Of a stretch of DNA of 64,000 bases, positions 34,140-42,292 are shown piece after piece; the stretch's first letter is position 1; every line of letters begins with the position of its first letter. A program made the position numbers and the translations under genes. Source of the DNA: Propionibacteriaceae bacterium UBA7704. Lineage in GTDB: Bacteria > Actinomycetota > Actinomycetes > Propionibacteriales > Propionibacteriaceae. A model generated the notes under the pieces. That model searched no databases. It was not told the DNA's origin and was given only the letters and a program-made list of their open reading frames with translations. The DNA lies in NCBI GenBank assembly GCA_002482525.1, contig DLGC01000024.1, positions 115,098 through 179,097 on the forward strand, given 5' to 3'.

Positions 34140-34267
34140 TCGTAGTGAACTGACGATTCGGCACCCAAAAACCATAGCGCACCAACAAGTTCCGCGTTGC
34201 TGTCACGTCGGTGGCAGCAGGACCGGCCGGTGAGCACCGACAACACCGTCGCCCCTGCCGGCGATGC

Positions 34268-34483
34268 TCATGGCCTCCAGGTGTCCACCGAATCCGAATC
34301 GTGCTGCAGCGAGGGGTGCTTGCTCTTCAGCTTGGCGATCTCACCCTGCGCCCGGACCACGGTCTTGAGAGCGACGTCCTTCTCGTAGGGCTCGACGTAG
34401 CGCTTGTACTTGGCGATGTGATCCCTGATCGCATCACGGTGACCAGCGATCTGCTTCTTCGCCGTTGCAGTGTTGTCTGTCAT
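34268..34483 (-). CDS. Small lysine-rich protein, 71 aa
   Basis: A 71-aa frame from ATG 34483 with AAGGAGA ten bases upstream; the longer frame to 34522 lacks a site. The sequence is helical and charged (TATAKKQIAGHRDAIRDHIA, KYKRYVEPYEKDVALKTVV, AQGEIAKLKSKHPSL). Composition resembles small coiled-coil proteins. It lies third in a run of tiny same-strand genes ahead of the short ThrRS. Family unknown. Confidence 0.6.
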   Translation of the reverse strand: MTDNTATAKKQIAGHRDAIRDHIAKYKRYVEPYEKDVALKTVVRAQGEIAKLKSKHPSLQHDSDSVDTWRP

Positions 34484-34564
34484 GCCAATTCTCCTTCGAA
34501 CGGTTCGCCGTGCGCGTCGCACGCTACGGCCGCAAAGCCAGGCCCGGGCACGGGCTTGATGAGG

Positions 34565-34666
34565 TCAGGAACAGGTGCCGAACGAGGAACAAGCCTTGTG
34601 GTTGCCCTCTTTGCAGTGGGCGCACTTGTTTCCTTGTCCCCGGTCCTTTTCACAGGCGCAAGCCAT
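34565..34666 (-). CDS. Tiny cysteine-rich protein, 33 aa
   Basis: A 33-aa frame, ATG 34666 with GGAGG ten bases upstream, stop at 34565. Seven cysteines occur as CACE, KCAHCKEGNHKACSS and GTCS, suggesting a small metal-binding knuckle. The strong ribosome site and ordered cysteines argue that it is real despite its size. It sits between two other small genes with gaps of 40 and 81 bp. Function unknown. Confidence 0.6.
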   Translation of the reverse strand: MACACEKDRGQGNKCAHCKEGNHKACSSFGTCS

Positions 34667-34706
34667 GGAACTCACCTCCTTCCTGGTCGAAGTCGCAGGG
34701 GTGAAG

Positions 34707-34865
34707 TCATTCGGGTCGAGTACCCAACTCCTTGTGAGTGCAGCGCCCCTTGCAGGTCTGGCAGTACTGGATTCGGCATTCGTAGCGCTTGTAGTTGCCG
34801 TCGTATTTCTTGACGTCTTCGTAGGGCCACATGGCCACCTGGCAGTGCGGACAAGTCATACCCAC
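34707..34865 (-). CDS. Small CxxC zinc-ribbon-like protein, 52 aa
   Basis: A 52-aa frame from GTG 34865 (AGGAG eight bases upstream); ATG 34859 is an alternative with a longer gap. The start TCPHCQVAMWPYEDVKKYDG is followed by RYECRIQYCQTCKGRCTHKE, giving CxxC and CxxxxCxxCxxxC metal-ligand spacing. Probably a zinc ribbon. It is first of three small genes in a row before the ThrRS. Too short for any automatic family call by eye. Confidence 0.6.
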   Translation of the reverse strand: MGMTCPHCQVAMWPYEDVKKYDGNYKRYECRIQYCQTCKGRCTHKELGTRPE

Positions 34866-35013
34866 AGCGTCGTCTCCTCATTCTCGGATGAGCCCCCGGC
34901 TCACCTCAGGTGTGTGCCTTTCACATAGCTAGCAGGCTGTCACCAGACACCCCAACAGTTCGTCCGAAGTTGGCTAGTTTCTGTCCGAAACGGGACCACT
35001 TGCGGTCCGTCAC

Positions 35014-35694
35014 GTGCTCGCCGAGGATGGCATCGTGAACATCGGGGACGCCGTCGCGCAGGCGGACAAGCTATCAACCTCGGAGCTGCTGATCGCGGCT
35101 CAGCAGGAAGCCATCGAGGCCGGTCCCGACGATCCCGAACCTCACCTGGTGGCGCTGAACCAGCGCCCGACCCCGGAGGTGTTCGGCGCCGCAACAGAGT
35201 TGATTGCCGGCACTGATCCGGCCGAGCGAGTCTTCGGCATCCGCATCCTTCGCGAACTGGGCGAGGCGGACGACACAGGGCGTCGACCATTCAGTGACCA
35301 GGCTGTGCCGCTGCTGCGAGAGTTGCTGCGTCAAGAACGCGATGCCCGGGCACTGGCGTGGATCATCTCCGCCCTCAGCTACAACGCGGCCAGGGAGTCG
35401 TTGCCGGAGGTCCTCCGATTCGCCGAGCATTCAGATGCGGGTGTGCGCTTCGCCGTCGCCGCCGCGCTGCCGTCGCTGATGAACCCTGAGCAGGCCGAAC
35501 CGGCGGCAGCCGCCGCGCTCCTGGCACTGTGCAAAGACGACAATCCCGAGACCCGCTACTACGCGCTGTACGCACTGCTCGACGAAGTCGCGGGGATTGA
35601 TCCCGACCAGCTCGCCGTCACCCTCGGCGCTCTCCGGGACGATCCCGACGAGCAGGTCCGCGCCATGGCGCGTGCACGCCGAACCGACATCTGA
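35014..35694 (+). CDS. HEAT-repeat protein
   Basis: A 226-aa all-helical protein. Repeats with PEV--AATELI, ERVFGIRILRELGE, VPLLRELLRQERDARALAWI, LPEVLRFAEHSDAGVRFAVA and RYYALYALLDEVAG follow the HEAT pattern (helix-D-x-x-V/R-helix), and the end ALRDDPDEQVRAMARARR is a further unit. It is probably a protein-protein scaffold in the cytoplasm. GTG 35014 is the longest start, GTG 35035 an alternative. It stands alone, divergent from the small Cys-rich genes. Confidence 0.72.
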   Translation: MLAEDGIVNIGDAVAQADKLSTSELLIAAQQEAIEAGPDDPEPHLVALNQRPTPEVFGAATELIAGTDPAERVFGIRILRELGEADDTGRRPFSDQAVPLLRELLRQERDARALAWIISALSYNAARESLPEVLRFAEHSDAGVRFAVAAALPSLMNPEQAEPAAAAALLALCKDDNPETRYYALYALLDEVAGIDPDQLAVTLGALRDDPDEQVRAMARARRTDI

Positions 35695-35731
35695 GACCCC
35701 CGCCAGCTCGCGGTGAGCCGGGCGCCGTCAC

Positions 35732-36448
35732 TCACGCGGTGATCGATTTCTCCGCGACTGCCGATGTCGGCCCTACCGGCTGAACAAGGTCGCTGGCGGT
35801 GGCCTCATCCAGCCGCAGTCGCGCTACGGCCTCGGCCCGGAATCCTCTTATGACCAGCCACAGACCCAGGCTCAGTTCCCACATTGCCACGGGCACGGTG
35901 GCGATGCTGGCAATGGTGGAGGTCTGGGTCCAAACGCCGAGCAGCACGCCGACGCTGGACGCCAGCAGCAATGGCGCGCCGACCAACCCGAAAGCCGGAA
36001 TCAGCCGGGGCACCAACCGACTGCGGTACATCACCGAACCCAGCAGGAGCGCATTGACCGCACTCATCACAGCCGGCCCGATCAGGAAACTCGCGTCGTG
36101 CAATGCAACCAACTCAGCCACGGAATCCGAGCCCTGAGCGCGCACGGTCGCGGTTGCCAGGACGGCCAGCACTCCGACCATGATCATGGCGGCCTCCAAC
36201 GTCCGCGACAGCACGAATCCCAGGCCGAGGGTTTGGCTCACTCGTCGAGTCGCCGGATAGAGCGCCACCGCTGTCCCCACGCAGGATGCGGCCAGCAGAA
36301 GTTCCAGGACGACACCCCAGGCGCCGGCTGAGCGTCCGCCGGTTCCGGCGAAGAAAGAGGTCTTGAGTGCAAGGGCGGGAATCGAGGTCACGAAGGTAGC
36401 CAGGTAGAGCATTCCGCCCCACAGGGCGATTCGGCGGGAGGTTGTCAT
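35732..36448 (-). CDS. DUF4386-family membrane protein
   Basis: A 238-aa protein with six to seven hydrophobic helices. The N-terminus MTTSRRIALWGGMLYLATFV and the block RRVSQTLGLGFVLSRTLEAAM, then DASFLIGPAVMSAVNALLLG are typical of DUF4386. The role of this family is unknown. The gene diverges from a TetR regulator, with two matched palindromes in the 70-bp gap, so it is almost surely that regulator's target. Its C-terminal ~25 residues are cytoplasmic. Confidence 0.75.
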   Translation of the reverse strand: MTTSRRIALWGGMLYLATFVTSIPALALKTSFFAGTGGRSAGAWGVVLELLLAASCVGTAVALYPATRRVSQTLGLGFVLSRTLEAAMIMVGVLAVLATATVRAQGSDSVAELVALHDASFLIGPAVMSAVNALLLGSVMYRSRLVPRLIPAFGLVGAPLLLASSVGVLLGVWTQTSTIASIATVPVAMWELSLGLWLVIRGFRAEAVARLRLDEATASDLVQPVGPTSAVAEKSITA

Positions 36449-36466
36449 CAGCGTCTTTCAGTTGCA

Positions 36467-36517
36467 GGTGTACGGCGTACACCGGGGCTGCACTCACAGT
36501 AGGTGTACGCTGTACAC
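36467..36517. promoter_or_regulatory. Two TetR operators between divergent genes
   Basis: GTGTACGGCGTACAC (36468-36482) and GTGTACGCTGTACAC (36503-36517) are near-identical palindromes 35 bp apart centre to centre. The second ends one base before the TetR ATG (36519), and the first lies 20 bp before the DUF4386 start. One protein could thus repress both promoters, with the regulator controlling itself. Confidence 0.78.
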
Positions 36518-36518
36518 G

Positions 36519-37241
36519 ATGTCAACATCGAAGATCACCACCCCGCAAAATCGCGTACCACTAACGCGTGAGCGGGTGCTGGCGCGGGCCATTGCGCTCG
36601 CCGATGAAAGCGGTCTCGAGGCCGTCAGTATGCGAACTCTCGCCGCCGAACTCGGCGTGGTTCCGATGGCGCTGTACAAACATGTCGCCAACAAAGACGA
36701 CCTGGTCAGCGGCATGATCGACACGGTGATCGCTGGCTACCCCGAGATTGAGTCGGACCTGGAGTGGCCGGCAGCGATTCGGCGCCGCATTCACGCCGCT
36801 CGACGCGAACTACTGGCCCATCCGTGGCTGCGTTCAGCCATCGAAAACGCCACCATCAGAACCCCCACGGTGATTGGCTATATGGACGCTGTGGCCGGCG
36901 ATTTCGCCGCCGGGGGCGTCTCCTACGACCTGACCCACTACGCCATGCACGCGCTGGGCCATCGCATCTTCGGCTTCTCCCCCGAGGCCTTCACCGACCA
37001 AGCCAGCAGCGCAGCCCCCGCGCTGTCGCCCGAGCAGCAGCACGCCATGGCGACGGCCTTTCCGCATGTGGCCGCCATCGCCATGGCAGCCGCGAAAGCC
37101 AACCCCAGTGGTGCCTGTGAGCCGGAGAGTGAGTTCGACTTCACTCTCAATCTGATTCTGGACGGGCTCCGCGGGCTCCACCGCAGCGGCTGGACGTCCA
37201 CCGGGGAGACGACAGCACCAGGGATACATCCTCAGCACTAG
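36519..37241 (+). CDS. TetR-family regulator
   Basis: A 240-aa repressor from ATG 36519; the frame open from 36462 runs through the operators. The HTH is ALADESGLEAVSMRTLAAEL then GVVPMALYKHVANKDDLVSG, with the TetR_C-type ligand domain after it (IHAARRELLAHPWLRSAIEN, THYAMHALGHRIFGFS). It should bind the GTGTAC...GTACAC sites on both sides of its own start and release on a small hydrophobic ligand. Target: the divergent DUF4386 gene. Ligand unknown. Confidence 0.85.
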   Translation: MSTSKITTPQNRVPLTRERVLARAIALADESGLEAVSMRTLAAELGVVPMALYKHVANKDDLVSGMIDTVIAGYPEIESDLEWPAAIRRRIHAARRELLAHPWLRSAIENATIRTPTVIGYMDAVAGDFAAGGVSYDLTHYAMHALGHRIFGFSPEAFTDQASSAAPALSPEQQHAMATAFPHVAAIAMAAAKANPSGACEPESEFDFTLNLILDGLRGLHRSGWTSTGETTAPGIHPQH

Positions 37242-37280
37242 CCCGAAGCCCTCAGCGTGGCCATCGCTCAAGGTTCCGCC

Positions 37281-37337
37281 TTGACATTCTGGGATACCTC
37301 AGCAACTATTGACTCAATAGATGTGGAGGTATCCCAG
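37281..37337 (+). promoter_or_regulatory. ArsR-type promoter/operator
   Basis: TTGACA (37281-37286) begins a promoter whose -10 (near 37304-37310) overlaps the palindrome CTATTGACTCAATAG (37306-37320), the ATTGA/TCAAT form used by ArsR repressors. A second perfect inverted repeat, CTGGGATACCTC (37289-37300) and GAGGTATCCCAG (37326-37337), flanks it and ends at the start codon; it would form a hairpin hiding the GGAGG site. Control may act at both transcription and translation. Confidence 0.7.
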
Positions 37338-38003
37338 ATGTCAGCTGATCTCAACACCCGCGCCAACGCCTACGCTGCGCTCGGTGAACCGTCCCGGCTG
37401 CGGATCATCGACCTCCTCGCCAACGCCGACCTGTCGTCAGGGGATCTCGCGACCCAGCTGGAGTTGCCCACCAACCTGATCGCCCACCACCTGCAAGTAC
37501 TGCAACGAGCCGGCCTGATCAGTCGCCGCCGCTCCGACGGTGATGCTCGCCGCACCTACATCACCCGAACCGAGGCCTGCAATCGCCTCCTCGGCCATAC
37601 CGGCTGGACTCGTCCGGAAAAGGTCGCCTTCGTGTGCTCCCAGAACTCCGCTCGCTCCCAGCTGGCCGAGTCCTACTGGCGCACCATCAGCGACATTCCG
37701 GTCGTCTCGGCCGGCACCCACCCCGCCGACCGCGTCCATCCCCGCGCCGTAGCGGTAGCCCGTCGACACGAACTCGACCTCACCGGAGCCGTCCCCAAAC
37801 TCGTCGGGGACACCCTCGATGGCGATGAACTCCTCATCGCCGTGTGTGACCGCGCCTACGAAGACCTCCGCAGCGAACCGCTGCATTGGTCCATCCCTGA
37901 CCCGGCCGATGCTGACACCGCTCGCGCCTTCGACGCCGCCTACGACGACATCACCAGCCGTATCGACCATCTCGTTGCCAGTCTCAAAGGAGAAGCATCA
38001 TGA
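37338..38003 (+). CDS. ArsR regulator fused to LMW-phosphatase/arsenate-reductase domain
   Basis: A 221-aa two-domain protein from ATG 37338. Residues 1-85 form an ArsR winged helix (ALGEPSRLRIIDLLANADLS, LIAHHLQVLQRAGLISRRR). Residues ~93-215 are a low-molecular-weight phosphatase fold with FVCSQNSARSQLAE, whose C100-x5-R106 is the catalytic P-loop. The usual ArsR metal cysteines in the helix are absent, so the sensing mode is unclear. Fusions of this kind are known in arsenic loci. Its last four bases overlap the next gene (ATGA). No arsenite pump is in the window. Confidence 0.85.
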   Translation: MSADLNTRANAYAALGEPSRLRIIDLLANADLSSGDLATQLELPTNLIAHHLQVLQRAGLISRRRSDGDARRTYITRTEACNRLLGHTGWTRPEKVAFVCSQNSARSQLAESYWRTISDIPVVSAGTHPADRVHPRAVAVARRHELDLTGAVPKLVGDTLDGDELLIAVCDRAYEDLRSEPLHWSIPDPADADTARAFDAAYDDITSRIDHLVASLKGEAS

Positions 38004-38656
38004 CCCTGCAGCCACCGTCCGTTCACACCTGGGAGAGCCTTCACGCCGACGAGCGGCTGGCCCTGAAGAAGGCCGCCGCCCAACTCGCCACCGAGTTCTC
38101 CGGCCTCTACGACACCGAGACCATTCAGCGATTCCTGGAAAGCTCCTACGACCAGTTCGCCGACCGCGCCACCGTCGTCCGATTTCTGCCATTGCTCGCC
38201 GAACGCTTCGCTCGGCAGCGGCTCCACGCCCTCGCCCGGGTAGAAGGACTCCACGCCGACGGCAAGCCCGTGGTGCTGTTCTTGTGCACCCACAACGCCG
38301 GGCGCTCCCAGATGGCACTCGGCTTCTTCGAAGCCCTCACCGGGGACGCCGCAGTTGCCTGGTCCGGTGGTTCCACTCCCGGACGTGAGGTGAACCCGGT
38401 GGCAGTAGCCGCCATGGCCGAGCGCGGCATCGACATCGCCCACGAGTTTCCCAAGCCATGGACTGACGAGACCGTCCGCGCGGCCGATGTCGTCATCACC
38501 ATGGGCTGCGGCGACGCCTGCCCTATCTTTCCGGGCAAGCGTTACGAGAACTGGGAGGTTGCCGACCCGGCCGGCCAGGACCTCGACACCGTCCGCGGCA
38601 TTCGCGATGACCTCGAACGCCGCGTCCGCACGCTCATTTCCTCGCTGCCGGTGTGA
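38000..38656 (+). CDS. Arsenate reductase (LMW-phosphatase type)
   Basis: A 218-aa protein. An N-terminal three-helix region (residues ~10-85, LALKKAAAQLATEFSGLYD) precedes the phosphatase-like domain with VVLFLCTHNAGRSQMALGFF (Cys96-x5-Arg) and VVITMGCGDACPIFPGKRYE with the extra cysteines used in thiol relay. This layout matches actinobacterial arsenate reductases that use mycothiol and mycoredoxin. It reduces arsenate to arsenite. It is coupled by ATGA overlap to the ArsR fusion. The expected Acr3/ArsB exporter is missing here. Confidence 0.85.
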   Translation: MTLQPPSVHTWESLHADERLALKKAAAQLATEFSGLYDTETIQRFLESSYDQFADRATVVRFLPLLAERFARQRLHALARVEGLHADGKPVVLFLCTHNAGRSQMALGFFEALTGDAAVAWSGGSTPGREVNPVAVAAMAERGIDIAHEFPKPWTDETVRAADVVITMGCGDACPIFPGKRYENWEVADPAGQDLDTVRGIRDDLERRVRTLISSLPV

Positions 38657-38672
38657 CCGACGACCTCACGCC

Positions 38673-39260
<588 letters not shown>

Positions 39261-39286
39261 CGCGATACTCCTCGTAACCGGTCAGC

Positions 39287-40207
39287 TCACAGCGTGACGA
39301 CGATCTTGCCGCGCACATGGCCGCCCTCAAGCTCGGCATAGGCAGCAATGGCTTGCTCGAACGAATAGGTACCGGCCACATTCACCCGCAATCTTCCGGC
39401 CGCAACCAGAGCGACGAGCTCGGCGAGATCGTCATGGTCGGGCCGCACCCACACGTAATGGCCACCCAACGCGGCTGCGCGAGGATCAGCGATCGAGGCG
39501 ACGCGTCCGCCGGGAATGAGCAGTGACGCGACGGAATCCATCGCCTCGCCACCGACGTAGTCGAGGATGACGTCGAAACCCTCGGGCACCGCAGACCGCG
39601 CCTGTTCCACAAGCCGCTCGCCGTAGCTGATCGGCTCAGCTCCCAGCGAGCGCAGATAGTCGTGGCTGGACGCCGACCCGGTGCCGATCACTCGGGCGCC
39701 GGCGAGCACCGCCAACTGGGTCGCAAATGATCCCACCCCACCACCGGCGGCGTGGATCAACACCGTCTGGCCAGCAGCTACGCCCACCCGACGGATGCTC
39801 TGCAGCGCAGTCAACCCCGCCAAAGGCAGAGCGGCGGCCTCCTCGAACGACACCTCGGACGGCTTGTGGGCCGCGGTACGGACCGGCACTGAGATGAACT
39901 CGGCCAACGACCCGCCCCCGACCACATCCTTGCGGGCATAGGCCAGGACCTCGTCCCCGACGGCATATTCCGGAGTGTCGAGTCCGGTGGCCACCACCAC
40001 ACCGGCCACGTCCCAACCGGGCACGACCGGGAACATGGTGTCCATCAGTGAGGCCAGGTGGCCCTCGCGGATCTTGTAATCGACCGGATTGAGGCCCGCG
40101 GCCACAACCTTCACCACCAGCGAATCCGGGCCGGGATGAGGGTCGGCCACATCGCCGAACCGGAGTTGATCGCGATTCCCGAACCTGTCATAGAGCAGCG
40201 CTTTCAC
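39287..40207 (-). CDS. Zinc-free MDR oxidoreductase (quinone reductase-like)
   Basis: A 306-aa protein from GTG 40207 (VKALLYDRFGNRDQLRF); the frame to 40255 lacks support. It has AGLNPVDYKIREG, FPVVPGWDVAGVVVATG, and the NADPH motif VLIHAAGGGVGSFATQLAVL, all typical of quinone-oxidoreductase MDR enzymes without structural zinc. The substrate is likely a small enone or quinone. It is convergent with no partner and lies divergent from the GntR-ABC operon. Confidence 0.85.
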   Translation of the reverse strand: MKALLYDRFGNRDQLRFGDVADPHPGPDSLVVKVVAAGLNPVDYKIREGHLASLMDTMFPVVPGWDVAGVVVATGLDTPEYAVGDEVLAYARKDVVGGGSLAEFISVPVRTAAHKPSEVSFEEAAALPLAGLTALQSIRRVGVAAGQTVLIHAAGGGVGSFATQLAVLAGARVIGTGSASSHDYLRSLGAEPISYGERLVEQARSAVPEGFDVILDYVGGEAMDSVASLLIPGGRVASIADPRAAALGGHYVWVRPDHDDLAELVALVAAGRLRVNVAGTYSFEQAIAAYAELEGGHVRGKIVVTL

Positions 40208-40280
40208 ACCACTGGGAACTCCGCAGCGAGACACCCCTATTCCGCGACCGTCCAATCGGGAGTGTTTCTACCCGCACCAT

Positions 40281-40303
40281 CTGTATATACTGACTATATA
40301 CAG
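40281..40303. promoter_or_regulatory. GntR (YtrA-type) operator
   Basis: Arms CTGTATATA (40281-40289) and TATATACAG (40295-40303) are a perfect 9-bp inverted repeat around 5 bases, 16 bp before the GntR start at 40320. AT-rich in a GC-rich genome, it contains the likely -10 (TATACT / TATATA). Expected binder: the GntR protein just downstream, acting on its own operon. Confidence 0.75.
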
Positions 40304-40319
40304 CAAGAACGGAGGTGTC

Positions 40320-40703
40320 GTGGAGATCGTGCTATCGACCTCGTCGGGGGTTCCCCTCTACGAGCAGATCGCCAGCCAGGTGCGCACCGCCATCCTGACC
40401 GGCCGACTACCCGAAGGGGCACCGCTGGTTTCGCTGCGCCAACTGGCGCGCGAACTCCAGGTCAGCCTGATCACCACCACGCGCGCCTACAACGATCTGG
40501 CGGCCGAAGGGCTGATCGCCAACGTGCCCGGCAAAGGCAGCTACGTACTGCCGATCGACCGCGCCGCCACGCAAGCCGCCGCGCGCGCTGCCGTCCGCGA
40601 TCAACTCAGCCGCACGGCCACCACCGCACACACCGCCGGTCTGACCCTCACCGACGTCCGCACCCTTCTGGAAGAGGTTTGGAATGAACACCAGCGCGGA
40701 TGA
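40320..40703 (+). CDS. GntR-family regulator (YtrA type)
   Basis: A 127-aa regulator, GTG 40320 with GGAGG five bases upstream. The wHTH is VPLYEQIASQVRTAILTGRL, LARELQVSLITTTRAYNDLA and LIANVPGKGSYVL; the short C-terminal tail (about 50 residues) is typical of the YtrA subfamily, which controls ABC transporter genes. Its end overlaps the start of the ATP-binding subunit gene by 20 bp. It heads a three-gene operon behind a perfect palindrome. Confidence 0.88.
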   Translation: MEIVLSTSSGVPLYEQIASQVRTAILTGRLPEGAPLVSLRQLARELQVSLITTTRAYNDLAAEGLIANVPGKGSYVLPIDRAATQAAARAAVRDQLSRTATTAHTAGLTLTDVRTLLEEVWNEHQRG

Positions 40704-41595
40704 CCGTCCGCTCACCACTCAACTGGCCCCCGACGCAATCAGCACCAGCGGGCTGGTTCGCGACTTCGGACGGTTCCGGCTCGGACCGCTCGACCTGACC
40801 ATCCCGATTGGCTACGTCACCGGCCTGGTCGGTGCCAACGGTGCCGGCAAGACCACGCTGCTAAAGCTCCTACTGGGCCTCCAACATGCCGACTCCGGCA
40901 GCATGCTCCTGCTCGGCGAACCCGCGAGCGAAGCCAACCCGGCCGTTCGCGAAGACCTGGGCGTGGTCTTCGACGCACCCTTCGTACTGCCCGACTGGAC
41001 GGTCAGCAAGACCGGACGAGCCACCGCACCGTTCTACTCCCGCTGGGACGCCGACCTGTTCGGTGCGCTCGTCGAGCGCTTCCACCTGGCGCCAGAAGCC
41101 ACCGTGAAGTCGCTGTCTCGCGGTGAAGGAACCAAGCTAATGCTCGCCCTCGCCCTGGCCCACCATCCACGCCTGTTGCTGCTGGACGAGCCGACCAGCG
41201 GACTCGACCCCGCCACTCGACGTGACCTGCTCGACCTGTTCGCCGAGTTCATGGCCGCCGACGAAAGCCACACGATCCTGTTCTCCACCCACATCACCTC
41301 TGACCTGGAGCGCATCGCCGACCACGTCCGGGTGCTATCGCTGGGCCGCCTGGTCGAGGCCGGCACCGTCGATGACATCCTCGAACGCTATGCGGTCGTG
41401 CGCGGACCGCGCCGGGCGCTCACCGACCACAACCGCTCACTCATCCACGGCCTGCATGAACGCGCCGACATCTTCGACGGGCTCATCGAAGCCGCCGCCA
41501 CCCACGGATTCGGCCCCGACGTGGTCATCGATACCGCCACCTTGGACGACATCGTGGTGCACCTCAGCACCGCCGAACAGGAGGTCCCGGCATGA
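40684..41595 (+). CDS. ABC transporter ATP-binding protein
   Basis: A 303-aa ATPase. Walker A GLVGANGAGKTTLLKLLLGL, signature TVKSLSRGEGTKLMLALALA (SRGEG instead of LSGGQ), Walker B LLLLDEPTSGLDPATRRDLL and the His switch ILFSTHITSDLERIADHV are present. The altered SRGEG signature is usual in the YtrB/EcsA-like branch. It powers the permease encoded next. Starts inside the GntR gene (20-bp overlap) and overlaps the permease by ATGA. Confidence 0.92.
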   Translation: MNTSADDRPLTTQLAPDAISTSGLVRDFGRFRLGPLDLTIPIGYVTGLVGANGAGKTTLLKLLLGLQHADSGSMLLLGEPASEANPAVREDLGVVFDAPFVLPDWTVSKTGRATAPFYSRWDADLFGALVERFHLAPEATVKSLSRGEGTKLMLALALAHHPRLLLLDEPTSGLDPATRRDLLDLFAEFMAADESHTILFSTHITSDLERIADHVRVLSLGRLVEAGTVDDILERYAVVRGPRRALTDHNRSLIHGLHERADIFDGLIEAAATHGFGPDVVIDTATLDDIVVHLSTAEQEVPA

Positions 41596-42260
41596 TCAAC
41601 GCCGCACGATTCGCTCGCCTCGAACTCGCTTCGGCGCGAGTCAACGCCCGTCAGATGGTCATCTTGGCGGTGTTGATCGCCATGATGTCGTGGATTTCGG
41701 GCAACCAGGAACCACTGGCCTTTGCCGCGGTGGTGCCGCTGCTGCCGCTCTTCTTCGTGACGTACCCCTTCCTCGCCGACGAGCGCGGCCGCCACGACCT
41801 GCTCTATGCGACTCTGCCCATTCGGCGACACACCGTGGTGTGGGGCCGCCACCTGTACTTCCTGGTAATGGAGTTCGCCGCACTGGTCGGTGCCCTCGCG
41901 ATCGCCCGCGCCTTTGCCGTCACGACAGGCCGCCCACTCGAGCCCGGACTCGCGGTCTTGCTCGCTGTGGCCGCGACGACTGCGGCGAGTCTCGTCCTCA
42001 CCGTTCAACTGCCCGTGCTGTTCGCGGTGGGCTTCACCAAGTCGCGCTGGATCGTGGTGCTCCCACTCATCATCTGCCTCACGCCGATGGTCCTTGCCCA
42101 GATTCCCGGGGTCGGCGTCCGGCTCGCCGACCTCTGGCCGGGGGCACTCACCCCCACCTGGTCACTCGCCGTCGGCGTGGGCCTGACTGCGGTGATCATC
42201 GCGTTGTGGACGACCTCCGCATTGATCTCGGTACGGCTCTACGCCAAGCGTCAGTTCTGA
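41592..42260 (+). CDS. ABC-2 type permease
   Basis: A 222-aa membrane protein with six hydrophobic helices (QMVILAVLIAMMSWISG, LAFAAVVPLLPLFFVTYPF, LVMEFAALVGALAIARAF, LLAVAATTAASLVLTVQLP, WIVVLPLIICLTPMVLA, VGLTAVIIALWTTSALISV). FLADERGRHDLLYATLPIRR between helices 2 and 3 is the ABC2_membrane_5 signature. It pairs with the ATPase upstream as a probable exporter of a cell-envelope-active compound. ATGA overlap fixes its start. Confidence 0.88.
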   Translation: MINAARFARLELASARVNARQMVILAVLIAMMSWISGNQEPLAFAAVVPLLPLFFVTYPFLADERGRHDLLYATLPIRRHTVVWGRHLYFLVMEFAALVGALAIARAFAVTTGRPLEPGLAVLLAVAATTAASLVLTVQLPVLFAVGFTKSRWIVVLPLIICLTPMVLAQIPGVGVRLADLWPGALTPTWSLAVGVGLTAVIIALWTTSALISVRLYAKRQF

Positions 42261-42292
42261 GATCCGACGACGGGCACACGGGGTGAGCTTCC

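Noticed and set aside
34006..34267. Thr-responsive T-box or leader peptide before the short ThrRS
   Set aside because: No convincing specifier loop, T-box core sequence or Thr-codon run could be read; only the terminator-like hairpin is supported.
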